Shown: positions 22,051 to 30,847, counted from the first letter of the stretch. The stretch is DNA of 64,000 bases from Poritiphilus flavus (GCF_009901585.1 NZ_WXYO01000006.1:248001-312000), one strand, 5' to 3'. The notes: generated from the letters alone by a model not told the origin. Numbers and translations are program-made.

Positions 22051-23625
22051 TTAATTTTTTGCCAAAGATACATTTTTGCCGCCAAGATATACACAATCCT
22101 TGAGATCCTGCATACTGACAAAAGGTACCGGGCTCTTTTCATAATCATAAGTAGATCTAAGGTCGCTGTGCAGATAATCGTCATCAATGTTCACCTGAAT
22201 ATCGTCCATGGTGAACTGGCAAGGATGCTCGTAGCCGGCGGCATGGGTAATCTCCAGCAGTTCTTTTCTAAACGTTTTAAAGTATTGGGCAAGACGCTCA
22301 GATTTCAAGGGAACGTTTATACCGCTTTGCAGCCATTTGCTTTGTGTAGCTACTCCGGAAGGGCAGCGGTTGGTGTGGCATACCTGGGCCTGAATACAAC
22401 CTATACTCATCATGGCTTCCCTGGCCACGTTAATGCAATCTGCACCCATGGCGAAAGCCATGGCCGCTTTGGCCGGAAAACCGAGTTTTCCACTTCCGAT
22501 AAAGACCACTCTTTCCGTCAATCCTTTGGTTTTGAATATGCGATAAAGGGAAGAAAACCCGTAAACCCAGGGTAAGGAGACATGGTCTGCAAAACTGGGA
22601 GGAGCTGCTCCGGTTCCGCCTTCTCCTCCATCTACCGTAATAAAATCCGGACCTTTTCCACTACTCAGCATGCGGTCTGCCAGTTCTTCCCACATATCCA
22701 GTTTGCCTATTGCTCCTTTGACCCCCACGGGTAATCCGGTCTGCTCCGCGATGGCTTCTATGAACTCTAACAATTCAGTTACATTTCCAAAGGCAGAATG
22801 AGTAGGTGGTGAAAGTACATCTTTCCCTACCGGCACCCCGCGGATCTCTGCGATCTGACTGGAGATCTTTGCCGCTGGAAGCACCCCTCCTTTGCCGGGC
22901 TTGGCCCCTTGAGAAAGTTTGATCTCTATTGCTTTAATACAAGGATTTTGGTCTACCAGCTTCTTCATTTTTTCCATGGAAAAGCCGCCGGTTTCCGATC
23001 GGACCCCAAAATAGCCTGTGCCAAAATGGAAGATTACATCTCCACCTTTATTGTGGTATGGAGACAAGCCGCCCTCACCGGTGTTGTGGTAAGCATCGCT
23101 TTTGTGAACGCCTATATTTAAGGCCTCCACGGCGGCCGCGGACAAAGAACCAAAACTCATGGCAGAAACATTGATAACCGATCCCGGGCGATAGGGCTTC
23201 CTGCGATTGTTGTAGGCGCCCATGATCTTGGCGCAGGGAAGGAAGAACTTGTCAAGGTGGTTGGGATGCCCTTTATCTATTTTAAAGGACATCATTTGAT
23301 TTTTTATAAAGATGTGCTGATGTGCATAGATGTCCCTGTCCGTTCCGAAACCTTCGTAATTGTTCTCTTTTTTTGCTGAAGCGTAGATCCAGCTTCTTTC
23401 AATGCGATTGAAAGGCAATTCCTCCCTGTTGTTAGCCACAAAGTACTGTCGCATTTCAGGACCTATACTCTCCAGCCAGTAGCGGAGATGCCCTACAATC
23501 GGGTAGTTATGGGTAATAGTATGGGAGCGTTGCAAAAAGATATCTCTGAATGCAACAACTGCCAAAACCAGAAGGACCCATCCCCACCAGGGTATCGCAG
23601 AAAGAAAATCAAGCAACTCTTTCAT
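22051..23625 (-). CDS. FMN-binding glutamate synthase family protein, membrane-anchored
   Basis: Resembles the central FMN barrel of glutamate synthase large subunit, as in stand-alone archaeal-type GltB proteins. Visible features are SFGSLSAAAVEALN, SQGAKPGKGGVLP, VDGGEGGTGAAP and a cysteine cluster CIQAQVCHTNRCPSG suited to an iron-sulphur cluster. One membrane segment lies at residues about 8-26. There is no glutaminase domain, so the amide donor and true reaction are uncertain. At 524 residues it is normal for the family. It lies between the M20 amidohydrolase and the OmpA-like gene with very short gaps. Confidence 0.88.
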   Translation of the reverse strand: MKELLDFLSAIPWWGWVLLVLAVVAFRDIFLQRSHTITHNYPIVGHLRYWLESIGPEMRQYFVANNREELPFNRIERSWIYASAKKENNYEGFGTDRDIYAHQHIFIKNQMMSFKIDKGHPNHLDKFFLPCAKIMGAYNNRRKPYRPGSVINVSAMSFGSLSAAAVEALNIGVHKSDAYHNTGEGGLSPYHNKGGDVIFHFGTGYFGVRSETGGFSMEKMKKLVDQNPCIKAIEIKLSQGAKPGKGGVLPAAKISSQIAEIRGVPVGKDVLSPPTHSAFGNVTELLEFIEAIAEQTGLPVGVKGAIGKLDMWEELADRMLSSGKGPDFITVDGGEGGTGAAPPSFADHVSLPWVYGFSSLYRIFKTKGLTERVVFIGSGKLGFPAKAAMAFAMGADCINVAREAMMSIGCIQAQVCHTNRCPSGVATQSKWLQSGINVPLKSERLAQYFKTFRKELLEITHAAGYEHPCQFTMDDIQVNIDDDYLHSDLRSTYDYEKSPVPFVSMQDLKDCVYLGGKNVSLAKN

Positions 23626-23647
23626 ATTCCCGGATAAAAATCAATCA

Positions 23648-24937
23648 CTACTGGCCTGGGGCCGACATATTCAAATAATCCAGGCTCATTTCCGTAAGCG
23701 CTTTAACCCCCAGTAGCAAGCCGCTGTCATCTATCTTAAAGTCCGGAGTATGATGAGGGTAGGGGGTGGTATTCCCCGGTGTCATTCCTCCCAGGAAAAA
23801 ATAAAAGCCGGGAACTTCTCTTTGGAAATACGAAAAATCCTCTGCCCCAGTGATGGCCTTTTGCATTTGCACATTTTCATCACCGGCTACCCTTTTTAGA
23901 GAGGGTAACATTTCAACAACCAGTTCCGGCAAGTTATACGTAATATCAGTAGAAGTAGTAATCTCAATGGTAGCATCTCCACCGTAGGCCTTTGCGATAG
24001 CAGGAACCATTTCTTCCATTCTTCTATTGATCTGCTTTTGCATATCGTAATCCAGGGTCCGTATTGTTCCGATCATTTCCGCGCTTTCCGGAATGATGTT
24101 AAAGCGTACGCCGCTGGTTATTTTACCTACGCTGATCACGGCGGCCTCGTTGGTAAGGTTGGCCTCCCTGCTTATTATCGTTTGTAAACCATCTATGATC
24201 TTGGCACTGATCAGAATAGGGTCTACCCCAGACCAGGGCTGGGAACCATGGGTTTGTTTTCCTTTTACATTGATCACAAATCGCTGGGCAGAGGCCATAG
24301 CACCACCAGGTCGGAATCGTATCACACCAACCGGAGTTTGAGAGTTGATATGCAAGCCAAAAATCACGTCAACATCAGGATTTTTAAGCACTCCTTCTTT
24401 AACCATCAATAAGGCTCCTCCTTCTTCTCCCGGGGGTGGTCCTTCTTCAGCGGGTTGAAAAATAAACTTTATAGTACCCCTTATCTTATCTGTATTTTTA
24501 GAAAGCACTTCCGCAACACCCATAAGTATGGCGGTGTGTGTGTCGTGACCGCAGGCGTGCATCACCCCGACTTTTTTACCAAGAAACTCTGTTGTTACCG
24601 TAGACTTGAAGGACAGGTCGTTTCGCTCTGTTACAGGCAGGGCATCAATATCGGCCCTTAGAGCAACCACCTTGCCAGGATGGTCTCCCTTCAGTATTCC
24701 TACGACCCCTGTATGCGCCACATTGGTGGTGACTTCAATACCCAGGGATCTCAGGTGTTTCGCGATTTTTTCAGCGGTTTTGAATTCGCGGTTAGACAGC
24801 TCGGGGTTCTGATGAATATCCCGTCGCCATTCGACGACCTTGGATTCGATCGCGCTATACTCTTTTTCCAGGTCAGCTTGCTGAGCCATGATCAGGCTGC
24901 AGCTAAGCAGACAAAAAACGGATAGTAGTTGTCTCAT
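23648..24937 (-). CDS. Exported M20 family amidohydrolase / metallopeptidase
   Basis: Cleaves an N-acyl or amide bond with a two-metal site; relatives act on N-acyl amino acids, hippurate or indole-acetyl conjugates. A signal peptide (residues 1-18, ending MAQQ) exports it. Metal and catalytic residues are visible in HACGHDTHTAI and FQPAEEGPPPGEEGGAL. A dimerisation domain follows at about residues 220-330. At 429 residues it has the usual length. It lies between the exported DsrE protein (13-base gap) and the FMN glutamate-synthase-like gene (22 bases). Confidence 0.9.
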   Translation of the reverse strand: MRQLLSVFCLLSCSLIMAQQADLEKEYSAIESKVVEWRRDIHQNPELSNREFKTAEKIAKHLRSLGIEVTTNVAHTGVVGILKGDHPGKVVALRADIDALPVTERNDLSFKSTVTTEFLGKKVGVMHACGHDTHTAILMGVAEVLSKNTDKIRGTIKFIFQPAEEGPPPGEEGGALLMVKEGVLKNPDVDVIFGLHINSQTPVGVIRFRPGGAMASAQRFVINVKGKQTHGSQPWSGVDPILISAKIIDGLQTIISREANLTNEAAVISVGKITSGVRFNIIPESAEMIGTIRTLDYDMQKQINRRMEEMVPAIAKAYGGDATIEITTSTDITYNLPELVVEMLPSLKRVAGDENVQMQKAITGAEDFSYFQREVPGFYFFLGGMTPGNTTPYPHHTPDFKIDDSGLLLGVKALTEMSLDYLNMSAPGQ

Positions 24938-24950
24938 AGTGATCTTTAGT

Positions 24951-25496
24951 TTAAAATTTAATTAAGCGGTAACCCTCATCCTGTAATTGGATCAAGGCTG
25001 TCATTGCGGAGAGTGCAAGATCCACCCCGGAAACAGTTTCTGAAACGGGGATGTTTCGGGATAGCGAAGACTGACCGCAGAAGATAATATCCACTCCGGA
25101 ATCCAACAGTTCGCGGATCATACCGCTATTGGGATTGTCCGTTTGATACCTGGACCGATAGGCCTTGTTATCCAGGATATCTTTGGAAGCTTTATTGTGA
25201 ATTACCAGAACGGCTTTGAGGTTCTTAGCTGGGACACCGTGCTGAGCGTGCATATTCAGAAAACGCGCTACGGTAGCTATTTTGGCGTTGAGTGTTTTTG
25301 GGTCATCCGGGCTGTCCATCACGTCGAACACCGCTTTAAATACCTTTGTGGTATCTGTTTTGAATGTCGGCTGGTCAATTGGCCAAACAGCGCCGTATTC
25401 CTTGATTACAGGTCCGGCTTGTTTCGTCTGGGCATGGACGTTGCTCAAACTCACAAATAAGAAAAGCAAGATAAAACAGAACGAGGGTTTCTTCAT
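24951..25496 (-). CDS. Exported DsrE family protein
   Basis: A signal peptide (residues 1-22, ending VHAQ) is followed by a DsrE/DsrF-like alpha/beta domain: KLNAKIATVARFLNMHA-like helix, LKAVLVIHNKAS and IIFCGQSS with a single conserved cysteine. DsrE proteins relay sulphur or form trimers. Exported versions are common in Bacteroidota but their role is not established. It is the first gene of the minus-strand run leading into the M20, FMN and OmpA-like genes, and divergent from pcrA/uvrD 131 bases away. Confidence 0.8.
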   Translation of the reverse strand: MKKPSFCFILLFLFVSLSNVHAQTKQAGPVIKEYGAVWPIDQPTFKTDTTKVFKAVFDVMDSPDDPKTLNAKIATVARFLNMHAQHGVPAKNLKAVLVIHNKASKDILDNKAYRSRYQTDNPNSGMIRELLDSGVDIIFCGQSSLSRNIPVSETVSGVDLALSAMTALIQLQDEGYRLIKF

Positions 25497-25627
25497 ATTT
25501 CAAAATAGAGTTTTAAATATATTCAAATTGCATAAGATTCCTAGACCATTGTTTATAATTATTAAATTGAGGGCTTTAGGATGCGTCCAATATTAGCTAA
25601 CTTCACCGTTTAAACGTCGCAGCTTTT

Positions 25628-27949
25628 ATGGAGTTTTTGAATGAGCTTAACGATGCGCAGAGAGCACCGGTATTACATAAGGAAGGTGCGCTAATGGTCA
25701 TTGCCGGGGCGGGATCCGGAAAGACCCGTGTGCTCACCTATCGCATAGCCCATCTGATGCAGCAAGGAGTAGATGCCTTCAATATTCTGGCACTGACCTT
25801 TACCAATAAGGCGGCCAGGGAGATGAAGAAACGTATCGCCCATATTGTGGGCGACTCAGAGGCAAAAAACCTGTGGATGGGGACCTTTCACTCCATCTTT
25901 GCCCGCCTGCTGAGATATGACGGCGATAAATTGGGATATCCCAGCAATTTTACGATTTACGATACTCAGGATTCCCAGCGTCTCATCGCGTCCATAATCA
26001 AGGAGATGGGGCTGGATAAGGATATCTATAAATACAAACAGATCCAGAATCGTATTTCGTCTTTCAAGAACAGCCTGATCACGGTGAAAGCCTATTTCCA
26101 AAACCCGGAATTGGTAGAAGCGGATGCCATGGCCAAAAGACCGAGGTTGGGAGATATTTATAAGGAATATGTGGACCGATGTTTTAAGGCGGGCGCCATG
26201 GATTTTGACGATCTGCTGCTTCGCACCAACGAGCTCTTGTCCCGTTTTCCCGAGGTGCTATTTAAATACCAGGATCGCTTTAGATATATTCTTGTGGATG
26301 AGTATCAGGATACCAATCACTCCCAATACCTTATTGTAAAAGCGCTTTCAGATCGTTATCAGAACATTTGTGTGGTGGGGGATGATGCCCAGAGTATTTA
26401 TTCCTTCCGCGGGGCCAATATCAGCAACATCCTCAATTTCCAAAGAGATTACGACAACGTTGCGGTGTACCGTCTGGAGCAGAATTACCGATCTACAAAG
26501 AACATTGTCAATGCCGCGAATTCCATCATATCCAACAATAAGCATCAATTGGAAAAGGTGGTCTGGACTGCTAATGACGAAGGCCCAAGGATAAAATTAC
26601 ACCGAAGTGTAACCGATGCGGAAGAGGGTAGGTTTGTCGCGGGTTCCATTTTTGAGAATAAAATGCAAAAGCAGCTCCCAAACGGGAAGTTTGCCGTGCT
26701 ATACCGGACCAACTCCCAATCGAGAGCCATAGAAGACGCGCTCAGGAAAAAGGATATACCCTACAGGATCTTCGGCGGGCTTTCATTCTATCAACGAAAG
26801 GAGATCAAGGATGTGCTGTCTTATCTCAGGCTGGTGATCAATCCCAAGGATGAAGAAGCGCTCAAGCGGATCATCAACTTTCCAACCCGGGGAATAGGGC
26901 AGACCACGATAGACCGGCTCACAGTTGCAGCCAACCATTACCAAAGATCCATTTTTGAGGTCATGGATAACCTGGACAAAATTGACCTTAAGATCAATTC
27001 AGGTACCCGAAGAAAACTGGAAGATTTTGTAAATATGATCAAGAGCTTTCAGATCATGAATGAAAACTCCGACGCTTTTACGCTTGCGGAGCACGTGGCA
27101 AGAAAGACAGGGATCCTTCTGGAATTTAAAAAAGACGGTACTCCTGAGGGTGTTGCCCGAATGGAAAACATAGAGGAGTTGCTTAACGGGATCAAAGACT
27201 TTGTGGAAGGACAGAAAGAGCTGGCAGATGCGAAAGGCGATCTTACGGAATTCCTGGAAGATGTGGCGCTGGCCACGGACATGGACAAGGACACCGGAGA
27301 TGAGGATAGAGTGGCCTTAATGACCATTCACCTGGCCAAGGGCCTGGAATTCCCATATGTCTATATCGTTGGGATGGAAGAAGATCTTTTTCCCTCAGCC
27401 ATGAGCATGAATACCCGAAGTGAACTGGAGGAGGAGCGAAGACTGTTTTACGTAGCGCTCACGAGGGCAGAGGAACAGGCTTATCTTACTTACGCGCAAA
27501 ACAGGTACAGATGGGGTAAACTGATCGATGCCGAACCGAGCCGATTCATCGAGGAGATCGACGAGAAATTCATAGAGAACCTAACGCCGGCAGACACCTA
27601 TAAGTTCAGGTCTTTTGTCAATACGGACATTTTTGGGGAAGTTGATAAAAGCAAACTGCGGCAGTCCAAGCCGAGCAACGGTACTCCTCCCAAAGCGCTT
27701 AAGCCTAATGAACAGCAGCTGCGAAAATTGCGAAAGTTGAAACCGCAATTGGCCAGTCCTACCAAAAATACCAACCCGGTCGATCCCAATCTGGCCCCGG
27801 GAGCCCTGGTGAATCATACTAGATTCGGAAGGGGGAAAGTCCTTAAAATTGAAGGTGTGGGTGATGATAAAAAAGCGGAGATACAGTTTGAAAAAGGGGA
27901 TGTAAAAAAGCTACTACTCAGGTTTGCCAGACTGGAGATTATAAATTAG
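25628..27949 (+). CDS. UvrD/PcrA-type DNA helicase
   Basis: A superfamily 1A 3'-5' helicase for repair and replication restart. The order is motif I AGAGSGKTRVLTYR (26-39), Ia LTFTNKAAREMK, II DEYQDTN, III GDDAQSIYSFRGA, IV QNYRSTKNI, V LMTIHLAKGLEFPYV and VI LFYVALTRAEEQAYL. The 773 residues end in a PcrA-like tail with a Tudor-like fold (VNHTRFGRGKVLKIEG). Start chosen at the first ATG, which opens directly into the UvrD N-terminus (LNDAQRAPV). After its stop the accessory repeat region begins immediately. Confidence 0.94.
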   Translation: MEFLNELNDAQRAPVLHKEGALMVIAGAGSGKTRVLTYRIAHLMQQGVDAFNILALTFTNKAAREMKKRIAHIVGDSEAKNLWMGTFHSIFARLLRYDGDKLGYPSNFTIYDTQDSQRLIASIIKEMGLDKDIYKYKQIQNRISSFKNSLITVKAYFQNPELVEADAMAKRPRLGDIYKEYVDRCFKAGAMDFDDLLLRTNELLSRFPEVLFKYQDRFRYILVDEYQDTNHSQYLIVKALSDRYQNICVVGDDAQSIYSFRGANISNILNFQRDYDNVAVYRLEQNYRSTKNIVNAANSIISNNKHQLEKVVWTANDEGPRIKLHRSVTDAEEGRFVAGSIFENKMQKQLPNGKFAVLYRTNSQSRAIEDALRKKDIPYRIFGGLSFYQRKEIKDVLSYLRLVINPKDEEALKRIINFPTRGIGQTTIDRLTVAANHYQRSIFEVMDNLDKIDLKINSGTRRKLEDFVNMIKSFQIMNENSDAFTLAEHVARKTGILLEFKKDGTPEGVARMENIEELLNGIKDFVEGQKELADAKGDLTEFLEDVALATDMDKDTGDEDRVALMTIHLAKGLEFPYVYIVGMEEDLFPSAMSMNTRSELEEERRLFYVALTRAEEQAYLTYAQNRYRWGKLIDAEPSRFIEEIDEKFIENLTPADTYKFRSFVNTDIFGEVDKSKLRQSKPSNGTPPKALKPNEQQLRKLRKLKPQLASPTKNTNPVDPNLAPGALVNHTRFGRGKVLKIEGVGDDKKAEIQFEKGDVKKLLLRFARLEIIN

Positions 27950-27952
27950 TTA

Positions 27953-28015
27953 GCGGTAGGCAGTAGGCAGTGAACAGTTAGCAGTAAGCAGTGAACAGTG
28001 AGCAGTAAACAGTTA
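27953..28015. repeat. Nine degenerate heptamer tandem repeats (RCAGTRR type)
   Basis: Starting 4 bases after the helicase stop codon, the sequence divides into 7-base units: GCGGTAG, GCAGTAG, GCAGTGA, ACAGTTA, GCAGTAA, GCAGTGA, ACAGTGA, GCAGTAA, ACAGTTA. Similar short-period repeats occur in several bacterial genomes; the role is unknown. It marks the left edge of the accessory region. Confidence 0.8.
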
Positions 28016-28035
28016 AATGTCACAACTTCCAGCGG

Positions 28036-28166
28036 TCTAACAATCCAATCATCCAAACGTCTAAAAATCTAATCATCTAATCCTAAATTCCTCAATTTCA
28101 ACCAATAAAGTATTAGATTTAGGCCAAATAAGACGGTTATATGGAAATAATCATATATCCATTAGT
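28036..28166. repeat. Direct repeat copy A: octamer run plus conserved flank, left of the AIPR gene
   Basis: Eight 8-base units follow the pattern TCYAAnnn: TCTAACAA, TCCAATCA, TCCAAACG, TCTAAAAA, TCTAATCA, TCTAATCC, TAAATTCC, TCAATTTC. A flank of about 65 bases, starting AACCAATAAAGTATTAG and ending TATCCATTAGT, is also found after the octamers of copy B (29578-29716). The two copies have the same orientation and bracket the AIPR gene. Confidence 0.85.
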
Positions 28167-28180
28167 TAGCCACAACCATA

Positions 28181-28208
28181 AAAAAAAGCGGGTTTAACCC
28201 GCTTTTTT
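28181..28208. terminator. Bidirectional terminator between pcrA/uvrD and the AIPR gene
   Basis: GCGGGTT (28188-28194) and AACCCGC (28196-28202) form a perfect stem around one base. Seven A residues lie on the left and six T on the right, so it can end transcripts from both strands. It directly follows the stop of the minus-strand AIPR gene. Confidence 0.85.
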
Positions 28209-28211
28209 AAT

Positions 28212-29381
28212 TTAATCTCCCAGCCGTTTAAAAATTTGTGTGACTTGAGCTAGAGCTGAATAGCATGCTTTACTTTTGCCCATGGACTGGGGGTTGCTAT
28301 CGGCAATATTCATATAAACGGATTTAGCCGCTTCAATAATGTCGGAGTCACGAAATCTTCCCGGGGTCTCTATCTTCCATCCATCTTCCGTTTTGATTAC
28401 AAATTCAGAAAAAGATGCGATTATTGGAAAGATAATACCGTCGGGAATATTAACTATATTTCCCTTAGAATCTCTATCTATTTTCCGAATTCTTGTTCCT
28501 TCAAATCCACTGTGTTTCTTCCATTTATTATATAAAATGTACGCTTCCGAAGAAATATCAAGATAGAATTGATATAAAGCTTTATATGACTTATGATCAG
28601 TAGCATCTTTATTTTTACCCTTTTCATATACTTCTTGAAACAGCTTCAGACATTTAGACTTCATATTGTATGTAAAAACCTTATTCATATCACTAGATCC
28701 AGGCCATAACTCGGAAGGAATTAATGCTGTGATAACTTGTAACAATTTTTCGGTTTTAACATAATCATCTGACAGTTTAGTCTCCGATTTTTGAAACTTA
28801 GAATTCGGCAACTTTTCTTTAAATGCTTCTTCTAACTCATCAAGTTGTCCTAATCGACCAACTATAGACAAGGGCATAACATCATTCTGAAAGTTTCTAG
28901 ATATCGAAGTCTCAGCAATTAAATCGTCATCTGTCGTGACAATTATTTCAAATTTCACAAATGGATTATATTCATCATCTGTAAATCTTTCCTCATATTT
29001 GTCGAAATAGTCTCTTAGGACACCTTGGGTTTGCGCTCCATTGATTATACTAGCATTCTTCAACCTTAGAGATTTACTTTTTTCGTCAACATCAACTTGA
29101 TGCGCTACTAGGGTAATTCCACCATTTAGTACACAAAAATTATCCGCATTGTTATCGAGCGTTTCAATGATTGCTCGATGAACCTGGGTTGGACGTCGAC
29201 GTTTTTTGCCATCGGCCTCTAACAAATAGTCGCGAACGTTCTGATCTGTTTCGAAATTAAGTACTGATTTTACTGGACAGGTGCCGGAAAGAATTTTTCT
29301 ATCATTTTTTAAGTCATCAGGTGAGCTGATGTTACGAAGGGAATGAAATGACAAAACATCCCAATTTTTGGTTTTAACCAT
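28212..29381 (-). CDS. AIPR family protein (abortive-infection phage-resistance type)
   Basis: A 389-residue protein matching the AIPR domain pattern (PF10592): FCVLNGGITLVAHQV near residues 82-96 and SIINGAQTQGVL near 111-122, with the isolated ISRNFQNDVMPLS segment. AIPR proteins include the AbiR-linked phage-resistance family, but their enzymatic activity is not well defined. Here it stands alone with no methylase, nuclease or toxin partner. The gene is AT-rich compared with core genes and bracketed by direct repeats of about 135 bp, which suggests acquisition. A promoter and a 15-base palindrome lie in its upstream region. It could also be a regulator or part of a solitary defence system. 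Confidence 0.75.
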   Translation of the reverse strand: MVKTKNWDVLSFHSLRNISSPDDLKNDRKILSGTCPVKSVLNFETDQNVRDYLLEADGKKRRRPTQVHRAIIETLDNNADNFCVLNGGITLVAHQVDVDEKSKSLRLKNASIINGAQTQGVLRDYFDKYEERFTDDEYNPFVKFEIIVTTDDDLIAETSISRNFQNDVMPLSIVGRLGQLDELEEAFKEKLPNSKFQKSETKLSDDYVKTEKLLQVITALIPSELWPGSSDMNKVFTYNMKSKCLKLFQEVYEKGKNKDATDHKSYKALYQFYLDISSEAYILYNKWKKHSGFEGTRIRKIDRDSKGNIVNIPDGIIFPIIASFSEFVIKTEDGWKIETPGRFRDSDIIEAAKSVYMNIADSNPQSMGKSKACYSALAQVTQIFKRLGD

Positions 29382-29422
29382 AATATTAACAAATTTCTGT
29401 TTAGCTCCTCATTTGTTTGACA

Positions 29423-29437
29423 ATGATCACTGATCAT
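29423..29437 (-). promoter_or_regulatory. 15-base palindrome in the AIPR leader, possible operator
   Basis: ATGATCA and TGATCAT are perfect inverted arms around a single C. The site is 42 bases upstream of the AIPR start codon and downstream of its predicted -7 box, a position suited to repression or autoregulation. Confidence 0.5.
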
Positions 29438-29468
29438 GTCTGAAAAGTCCAAACAATTAAACAATATT

Positions 29469-29499
29469 CAAATATACAACATTACGGACGAAATGTCAA
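29469..29499 (-). promoter_or_regulatory. Predicted AIPR gene promoter
   Basis: On the minus strand, TTG (29499-29497) is followed after 20 bases by TATATTTG (29476-29469), matching the Bacteroidota -33 TTG and -7 TAnnTTTG elements. Transcription would begin near 29462, leaving a leader of about 80 bases. Confidence 0.5.
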
Positions 29500-29525
29500 G
29501 CAGAATGGTAGTGATTAACAACGGC

Positions 29526-29576
29526 TAACCCGATGTAGTGGAAATGCCTTCCGTGCTGATATTCAACAATTCAGCC
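29526..29576. repeat. Hairpin repeat element, copy 1 (CCCGATG ... GGAA/TTCC type)
   Basis: TAACCCGATG, then TGGAAATGCCTTCC, then GTGCTG and ATTCAACAATTCAGC. The last part is shared with copy 2 at 30537. The stem GGAA/TTCC surrounds a short loop. It lies directly left of octamer copy B in the 355-base gap between the AIPR gene and the next plus-strand gene. Apart from these elements and the AIPR promoter, the gap holds no gene. Confidence 0.65.
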
Positions 29577-29577
29577 G

Positions 29578-29716
29578 TCTAACAATCCAATCATCCCAAC
29601 GTCTAAAGATCTAAAAATCTAATCGTCTAATCCTCAATTCCTCGATTTCAACCAATAAAGTATTAGATTTAGGTGAAGTAAGGCGGATGTGTGGAACTAA
29701 TCATTTATCCATTAGT
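29578..29716. repeat. Direct repeat copy B: octamer run plus conserved flank, right of the AIPR gene
   Basis: Nine 8-base units: TCTAACAA, TCCAATCA, TCCCAACG, TCTAAAGA, TCTAAAAA, TCTAATCG, TCTAATCC, TCAATTCC, TCGATTTC. The same AACCAATAAAGTATTAG flank as copy A follows, ending TATCCATTAGT. Copies A and B diverge at scattered positions, so the duplication is not very recent. Confidence 0.85.
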
Positions 29717-29736
29717 CACTTGCAAGCTAAAAAAAT

Positions 29737-30525
29737 ATGACCGAACCAGTCGAAAATAAAACAAAAGGCATCAAATTATACTCTTCAAAAGCTATAGGTG
29801 GAGCCACGTTTTTCGGTGGACCACTAGCAGCAGGATATATGATTGGAGAAAACTTCAAAGCATTGGGCAAACCAAGTGAAGGAAGAAATTCATTGATTAT
29901 TGGAATTGTGACAACAATTATACTTTTCACAGGAATATTTATGATTCCAGAAAATATAATCGATAATATCCCAAGACAAATAATTCCATTAATTTATACA
30001 GGAATTATTTGGGGAATTGTTGAATGGAAACAAGGAGATGTTCTTAAATTACATAAGGAGAACGGAAACTCATTCTTTTCAGGTTGGAGAGCTGCTGGAA
30101 TCGGACTTATTTCACTTATAATAATATTGATAGGAATATTTGGATACGTGTTTCTTGGAATGGATAATGAAATATATGACAAATATGATACGGAACTAAG
30201 TGTGTTTTCAAAAAATGAAATAGAAACTTTAGTTTTTTATGACCACTTGAATACCGAGTCAAACTATTCTCTAATACAAGAATTAGATAATAAGACAATC
30301 CCGAAATGGAAGGAAAATATTGAAATTATTAATCGAACTAATAAGTTTGAGAATTTGCCTTCCGAACTGATTCAGCAGAATAAATTGCTTTTAAAGTACT
30401 CGGAATTAAGAGTCAAAGCTTTTGAATTGTTTAAAAAAGCAATTGAAGAGGACACTGATAAGTATTCGTCTGAATTAGAAAGAACGCATATGGAAATTGA
30501 AGAAGTACTTGCTAAATTGAATTAA
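29737..30525 (+). CDS. Hypothetical membrane protein
   Basis: A 262-residue protein of unknown function. It begins with KLYSSKAIGGATFFGGPLAAGYMI, which recalls a recurrent family of flavobacterial membrane proteins. Hydrophobic segments lie at about residues 20-36, 50-70, 82-95 and 116-140, followed by a 120-residue charged helical tail rich in Glu and Lys. The gene is very AT-rich. It is directly preceded by octamer copy B and followed 11 bases after its stop by hairpin element copy 2, so it looks like a discrete cassette. A defence or immunity role is only a guess. Confidence 0.7.
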   Translation: MTEPVENKTKGIKLYSSKAIGGATFFGGPLAAGYMIGENFKALGKPSEGRNSLIIGIVTTIILFTGIFMIPENIIDNIPRQIIPLIYTGIIWGIVEWKQGDVLKLHKENGNSFFSGWRAAGIGLISLIIILIGIFGYVFLGMDNEIYDKYDTELSVFSKNEIETLVFYDHLNTESNYSLIQELDNKTIPKWKENIEIINRTNKFENLPSELIQQNKLLLKYSELRVKAFELFKKAIEEDTDKYSSELERTHMEIEEVLAKLN

Positions 30526-30536
30526 AAATGAGTAGG

Positions 30537-30586
30537 TAACCCGATGGCGCGGAAGTGCTTTCTGGGCTGGTATTCAACAATTCAGC
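30537..30586. repeat. Hairpin repeat element, copy 2
   Basis: TAACCCGATGGCGCGGAAG, TGC, TTTCTGGGCTGG, then ATTCAACAATTCAGC. It starts 11 bases after the stop of the membrane-protein gene. It shares the CCCGATGGCGCGGAA core with copy 3 and the ATTCAACAATTCAGC tail with copy 1. Confidence 0.7.
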
Positions 30587-30588
30587 TG

Positions 30589-30819
30589 TCTAACAATCCA
30601 ATAGTCAAATCCTCAATTCTTCGATTCCTCAATTTTACTTTTGTTGAAAGTTGATGGTTCATGGATAGCGTTTAGCGCAAAGCTGAAGTAAGACATACGA
30701 TATTAGATATACGGTATCAGCTGTTAAACGCATTTAGTGACAATTCAAGAAATCGTTCAAACATCCAGCTGTCTAACAATCCAATCATCCAAACGTCTAA
30801 AGATCTAACAATCCAAATA
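30589..30819. repeat. Octamer runs C and D with heptamers between them (gap 30526-30847)
   Basis: The 322-base gap before the CoA-transferase gene is built of repeats. Run C (30589-30636) is TCTAACAA, TCCAATAG, TCAAATCC, TCAATTCT, TCGATTCC, TCAATTTT. A heptamer run, ACATACG, ATATTAG, ATATACG, GTATCAG, lies at 30693-30720. Run D (30772-30819) is TCTAACAA, TCCAATCA, TCCAAACG, TCTAAAGA, TCTAACAA, TCCAAATA. Both octamer runs start with the same word as copies A and B. No gene was seen in the gap. Confidence 0.8.
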
Positions 30820-30847
30820 AACAAAATCTTCTTTTAGAAATCATATT

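Noticed and set aside
27953-28015. CRISPR array or tRNA in the repeat region
   Set aside because: The units are 7 bases long with no spacers, and no cloverleaf or cas gene is visible.
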